Shown here one piece after another: positions 6,039 to 8,974 of a DNA stretch of 8,974 nt. This DNA is from Methanomicrobiales archaeon (GTDB taxonomy: Archaea; Halobacteriota; Syntropharchaeia; Alkanophagales; Methanospirareceae). A program made the translations under genes and the position numbers. The notes under the pieces were generated by a model. It made no database searches, was not told the DNA's origin, and saw only the letters and a program-made list of their open reading frames with translations. The DNA is taken from assembly GCA_003160755.1 (NCBI GenBank), contig QEXZ01000061.1:1-8974 (forward strand), given 5' to 3'. Numbering within the stretch: the stretch's first letter is position 1; the number at the start of each line of letters is the position of its first letter.

Positions 6039-6088
6039 CGATATATTATAACATTCAAGTTTAAATATTTGAATAAGACGATATATTA
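6039..6088. repeat. Direct repeats flanking a small inverted repeat after the SnoaL-like gene
   Basis: CGATATATTA occurs at 6039-6048 and 6079-6088. Between the copies, ATTCAA (6053-6058) and TTGAAT (6069-6074) form a 6-bp inverted repeat. It lies immediately downstream of the stop codon and could contribute to 3'-end formation; low sequence complexity makes the significance modest. Confidence 0.35.
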
Positions 6089-6201
6089 AGTATTATCAAG
6101 ATATGGGATTTCATACTTTTGAGAAAACGGACTTTCCTGTACGTTGAAAAAAGTTTGGAACTCTGCGGTCGCTCCTATCGTCGCTCCCTTGCCCTTCGGG
6201 T

Positions 6202-6294
6202 CACATAACAAGCGAATAAAAGACTCTGCTACGCTCCGTCCAAATTTGCTCCGCTGCGCTCCGCAAATTTCTTTTATCCGCCCTCCGTTATATG
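6202..6294 (+). other. attC-like integron recombination site 2
   Basis: A 93-base imperfect inverted repeat. CACATAAC (6202-6209) pairs 7/8 with GTTATATG (6287-6294). After an AA spacer, GCGAATAAAAG (6212-6222) pairs 10/11 with CTTTTATCCGC (6271-6281). At the tip, AAATTTGC (6242-6249) and GCAAATTT (6263-6270) form a perfect 8-bp stem. The left arm carries about 19 unpaired extra bases that are explained by an internal duplication (6225-6247 resembles 6249-6270). The outer boxes and the TAACAAG / GTTATATG signatures are shared with site 1, and the orientation is the same. The site follows the SnoaL-like gene by 170 bases; immediately upstream is a CGCTCC-rich stretch. Confidence 0.75.
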
Positions 6295-6328
6295 CAAATT
6301 GAAATAAAAGTAAAATATGCATGGAAAA

Positions 6329-6373
6329 GGGCAGGTCCAACTGCCAAGGATGCCCTGCAATTTCATTGCAGGG
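6329..6373 (+). other. Overlapping hairpins beyond the last attC-like site
   Basis: CCCTGCAA (6353-6360) and TTGCAGGG (6366-6373) form a perfect 8-bp stem around a five-base loop. Just upstream, GGCAG (6330-6334) can pair with CTGCC (6341-6345), or GGGCA (6329-6333) can pair with TGCCC (6351-6355), which would compete with the first stem. No T-run follows, so it is not an obvious terminator. It may be a structured RNA or a protein-binding site; the rest of 6295-6600 shows no gene. Confidence 0.4.
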
Positions 6374-6607
6374 TGGCGCGGACGGGGCTCTCTAAGATGT
6401 TTGTTTGAAGGATTTTGATGGAATAAAACTTCAATGTTTTTCAGTTTAGATGTAGATAACGGAGCACGGAGAAAGCGCGGATTTGTAGTAGAGAAACCCA
6501 CTTTAATTATAACCCCCTAAAAATAAATTATCATAGAACTAAAAGCAGATGATCCGAGGACATACGTATGCTCTCTGGTTGTAGCACTGTGGATGTTTTC
6601 CACAGCC

Positions 6608-6615
6608 TTTATAAG
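6608..6615 (+). promoter_or_regulatory. TATA box of the UPF0182 gene
   Basis: TTTATAAG is centred about 26 bases before ATG 6638, the right distance for transcription to begin at or next to the start codon. No Shine-Dalgarno precedes that ATG, so a leaderless mRNA is expected. Confidence 0.65.
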
Positions 6616-6637
6616 TGATGCTTTCCTTATTGTCTTT

Positions 6638-8974
6638 ATGCCGCAGAACCGGGATCGATTCAACGCTATTGTCATCGCCCTATCGGTGATCTTCATCCTG
6701 TCCATATCCAAGATAGTCCGGCTAATCACCGATTACTGGTGGTTTGATGCTCTTGGCGCGTCCCAGATCTTCATGATCAGCTTAAAGGCAAAGATACTCC
6801 TCTTCATACTCTCAGCAACGGTTTTTCTCTCGTTTGCCCTGATCAATCTCCAGATCTCTTCGAGGTTGAACGAGTCAAAGATTTCTTTCAAGCTGAAGTT
6901 CATGGTTGTCCTGGTCATATCCTTCTTTGTGGGGCTTGCAAGCTCCACCAAATGGTTCGTAGTGCTACAGTACCTGAATCAGGTGCCCTTTAACCTGCAG
7001 GAACCGATCTTTTCAAAGGACGTTTCCTTTTACGTCTTCTCCCTGCCATTCATGCTCGCTGTCCGGAACTTCCTTATGGTCTGTGTAATAATCACGATCA
7101 TCATGGTGCTTGTGGATTACCTGCAGTCATTCATAGTCCGCTTCTTCAAACAGCCAGAGATCATCGCACCGGACGGCACAACATACAGTGCTGACTTCAA
7201 ATCAGCAATCTCAAACATGGGGCAGAAGGCACTGGTGCATCTAACAGTCCTTGGATCGTTCTTCTTCGTCCTTCTCGCTGCAGGTCACTACCTTGCCAGA
7301 TTCGGAATCATGTACTCTGAAAAAGGGGTTGTGGTAGGGGCTGGCTACGCTGATGTTGTCGCATACCTGCCGGTAATCCAGGTACTGATGATCATGGCGA
7401 TAATCATCGCAGTATTGTGTTACGTCTGGATATTTGCAATCTCAAAGCAGCAGATCCCGGGAAAAAGGAATATACTGGTGTACGCAATCGTGCTTTATCT
7501 GCTGGTGTCCATAATTGCTCCGGTGGGGATTCCGGGAATTGTGCAGGCTTTCAAGGTTTCACCAAATGAGGAAAAGCTTGAACAGCCATACATCGAGAGT
7601 AACATCAGGTTCACAAAGATCGCTTACGGACTTTCTGATGTGGAGGAGAAAGACTTCTCTGTCGAGATGATGACCCCTAAAATCCTATCGAACGCGACGG
7701 AGACGCTGGATAATGTCAGGATTCTGGACTGGAGACCGCTCACACAGACGTACAAGCAAACACAGGAGATGAGGCTCTACTACGACCTTTCAGGGATTGA
7801 CATCGACCGGTACGAGATCAACGGAAGCTACACCGAGGTGATGATTGCCCCGAGAGAGATGAATCAGGAACGGCTCCAGGCAAAGACATGGGTTAATCTC
7901 CATCTGGTATATACGCACGGTTTTGGTGTCGTGATGAGCCCTGTAAACAGCGTCACAAAAGAGGGCATGCCTTACTATCTCATAAAGGATATTCCTCCGG
8001 TATATACGGTCCAAGATGAAGAACTGCGGATCGAGGTGCCACAGGTCTACTACGGCGAGATGGATAATGATTTCGTGCTGGTAAACACCAGAACATCGGA
8101 GTTTGATTATCCCATGGGCGATACCAATGAATACATCCACTATGATGGGAGCGGAGGGGTGAAGCTGGACTCATCCACAAAGGAACTGCTGATGGCGATG
8201 CGCTTTGCTGACATCAAGATCGTACTATCCGGAGAGATCACTCCTGAGAGCAGGATCATGTTTGAGAGGAGCATCAAGGAGCGGATCTCAAAGATCACGC
8301 CATTCCTCACACTTGACGAAGACCCGTATCTCGTCATCAGTGAAGGCAGACTCTTCTGGGTACTGGATGCATACACCGTAACAGACAGATTCCCCTACTC
8401 AGAGAGACACGGCTCCATCAATTACGTGCGAAACTCCGTAAAGATCGTGGTTGATGCGTACAACGGGGACGTGACGTACTATATCGTTGATACCACAGAC
8501 CCGGTAATCGCAACGTATGTAAAAATTTTCCCGGCGCACTTCAAGTCCTTTGACCTGATGCCTGACGGGCTTAAGAAGCATGTCCGATACCCTGAAGATC
8601 TCTTCAATGTCCAGTCCGCAATCTACAACACATATCACATGGACAACGTGAAGGTCTTCTACAACAAGGAGGATGCGTGGCAGATCCCGAGTGAGGTGTA
8701 CGGGACAGGTCAGCAAGTTCCGGTTAATCCCTATTACATCATAATAAAGCTTCCGGGAGAGGCGAAGGAAGAATTCGTCCTGATGAGGTCAGTAACACCA
8801 ATAAAGAAGGACAACATGGTTGCATGGCTCGCTGCCCGTTCGGATGGGGATCATTACGGAGAGCTACTGCTCTACAAATTCCCCAAAGAGAAACTGGTAT
8901 ACGGTCCCCTGCAGATCGAGGCGAAGTTCGATCAGGATGCGGTGATCTCACAACAATTAACACTCTGGTCACAA
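6638..8974 (+). CDS. UPF0182 (COG1615) family large membrane protein, 3' end outside the window
   Basis: The frame is open for 779 codons from ATG 6638 to the window end with no stop. The N-terminal third (about residues 10-305) has seven hydrophobic segments, starting with IVIALSVIFILSISKIV and the family-typical TDYWWFDALG (31-40) just after it. The remainder is a large soluble region, probably extracytoplasmic, with family features such as YGPLQIEAKFDQD and ISQQLTLW near the end of what is visible. Members are usually about 850-950 residues, so roughly 100-150 residues are missing. The function of the family is unknown. The start is chosen from the TATA spacing and the short N-terminus before TDYWWF; the frame extends upstream to 6527, and ATG 6593 would add 15 residues but has neither promoter spacing nor ribosome-binding site. 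Base composition is visibly more GC-rich than in the two cassette-like genes, suggesting this is resident chromosome. Confidence 0.9.
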   Translation, partial: MPQNRDRFNAIVIALSVIFILSISKIVRLITDYWWFDALGASQIFMISLKAKILLFILSATVFLSFALINLQISSRLNESKISFKLKFMVVLVISFFVGLASSTKWFVVLQYLNQVPFNLQEPIFSKDVSFYVFSLPFMLAVRNFLMVCVIITIIMVLVDYLQSFIVRFFKQPEIIAPDGTTYSADFKSAISNMGQKALVHLTVLGSFFFVLLAAGHYLARFGIMYSEKGVVVGAGYADVVAYLPVIQVLMIMAIIIAVLCYVWIFAISKQQIPGKRNILVYAIVLYLLVSIIAPVGIPGIVQAFKVSPNEEKLEQPYIESNIRFTKIAYGLSDVEEKDFSVEMMTPKILSNATETLDNVRILDWRPLTQTYKQTQEMRLYYDLSGIDIDRYEINGSYTEVMIAPREMNQERLQAKTWVNLHLVYTHGFGVVMSPVNSVTKEGMPYYLIKDIPPVYTVQDEELRIEVPQVYYGEMDNDFVLVNTRTSEFDYPMGDTNEYIHYDGSGGVKLDSSTKELLMAMRFADIKIVLSGEITPESRIMFERSIKERISKITPFLTLDEDPYLVISEGRLFWVLDAYTVTDRFPYSERHGSINYVRNSVKIVVDAYNGDVTYYIVDTTDPVIATYVKIFPAHFKSFDLMPDGLKKHVRYPEDLFNVQSAIYNTYHMDNVKVFYNKEDAWQIPSEVYGTGQQVPVNPYYIIIKLPGEAKEEFVLMRSVTPIKKDNMVAWLAARSDGDHYGELLLYKFPKEKLVYGPLQIEAKFDQDAVISQQLTLWSQ

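Larger units (their letters stand above)
5583..6287 (+). mobile_element. Probable integron gene cassette (SnoaL-like cargo)
   Basis: Measured from the predicted G^TT cut of attC-like site 1 to that of site 2, this unit is 705 bases. It has the canonical cassette plan: a short 5' non-coding part, one ORF on the same strand, and an attC at its 3' end. The two flanking sites share TAACAAG on the left and GTTATATG on the right but differ inside, as attC sites of neighbouring cassettes do. No integrase gene is present in the window. Confidence 0.65.

Noticed and set aside
6086..6501. Minus-strand ORFs across and beyond attC-like site 2
   Set aside because: They read through the inverted-repeat arms and hairpins, have no ribosome-binding site or promoter, and resemble no protein family.
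6568..6618. ATG 6568 preceded by GAGG as a start for the UPF0182 gene
   Set aside because: It is in a different frame and stops at TGA 6616-6618 after 16 codons.
6517..8972. Many minus-strand ORFs of 60-120 codons opposite the UPF0182 gene
   Set aside because: The + strand carries one uninterrupted 779-codon frame with clear family features; the opposite ORFs are its antisense shadows.

Overview
The window looks archaeal, most likely a methanogen-type euryarchaeote (Methanosarcina/ANME-like). The evidence is: (i) several genes have a TATA-like box centred about 26-27 bases before the start codon and no Shine-Dalgarno sequence, as in leaderless archaeal transcripts; (ii) there is a secreted beta-helix surface protein of a type common in methanogens; (iii) transcripts end at long T-tracts; (iv) there is a DUF772/IS1182-type transposase. 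The exact lineage cannot be fixed from the sequence.

Layout. 1-119: the tail of an unidentified + strand gene, followed by a hairpin terminator. 297-1604 (-): a secreted parallel beta-helix (NosD-like) protein, preceded by a very short leader ORF whose TGA stop lies inside the Shine-Dalgarno of the main gene. 1695-2761: about 1.1 kb without a convincing gene, containing four copies of a ~74-base repeat (outer ends CCGC...GCGG) within 1961-2505. 2713-2803: promoter, Shine-Dalgarno and first codons of a gene that is then broken off. 2792-3990: a 3'-truncated IS1182-family transposase on the - strand, flanked by two similarly oriented ~20-base repeats.

4140-6300 is the most striking part. Two + strand genes, a serine beta-lactamase-fold hydrolase and a small SnoaL/NTF2-like protein, are each followed by a long imperfect inverted repeat with the architecture of an integron attC site: a left box ending TAACAAG, a right box GTTATATG, nested complementary inner arms and a variable hairpin tip, 89 and 93 bases overall. 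The SnoaL-like gene plus its attC forms a 705-base unit with the standard cassette layout (one ORF in the same orientation as the site, attC at its 3' end). A weaker third attC-like fold lies just before the hydrolase gene. No integron integrase is visible, so this would be a small integrase-less cassette cluster, apparently in an archaeal chromosome.

6638-8974: beyond the second attC the sequence becomes visibly more GC-rich and enters a large leaderless membrane-protein gene of the UPF0182 (COG1615) family, which runs off the window end. The accessory block (IS fragment plus cassettes) therefore sits between a surface-protein gene and a host-like membrane-protein gene. Apart from the leader-NosD pair there are no obvious operons; most genes appear to have their own promoters.
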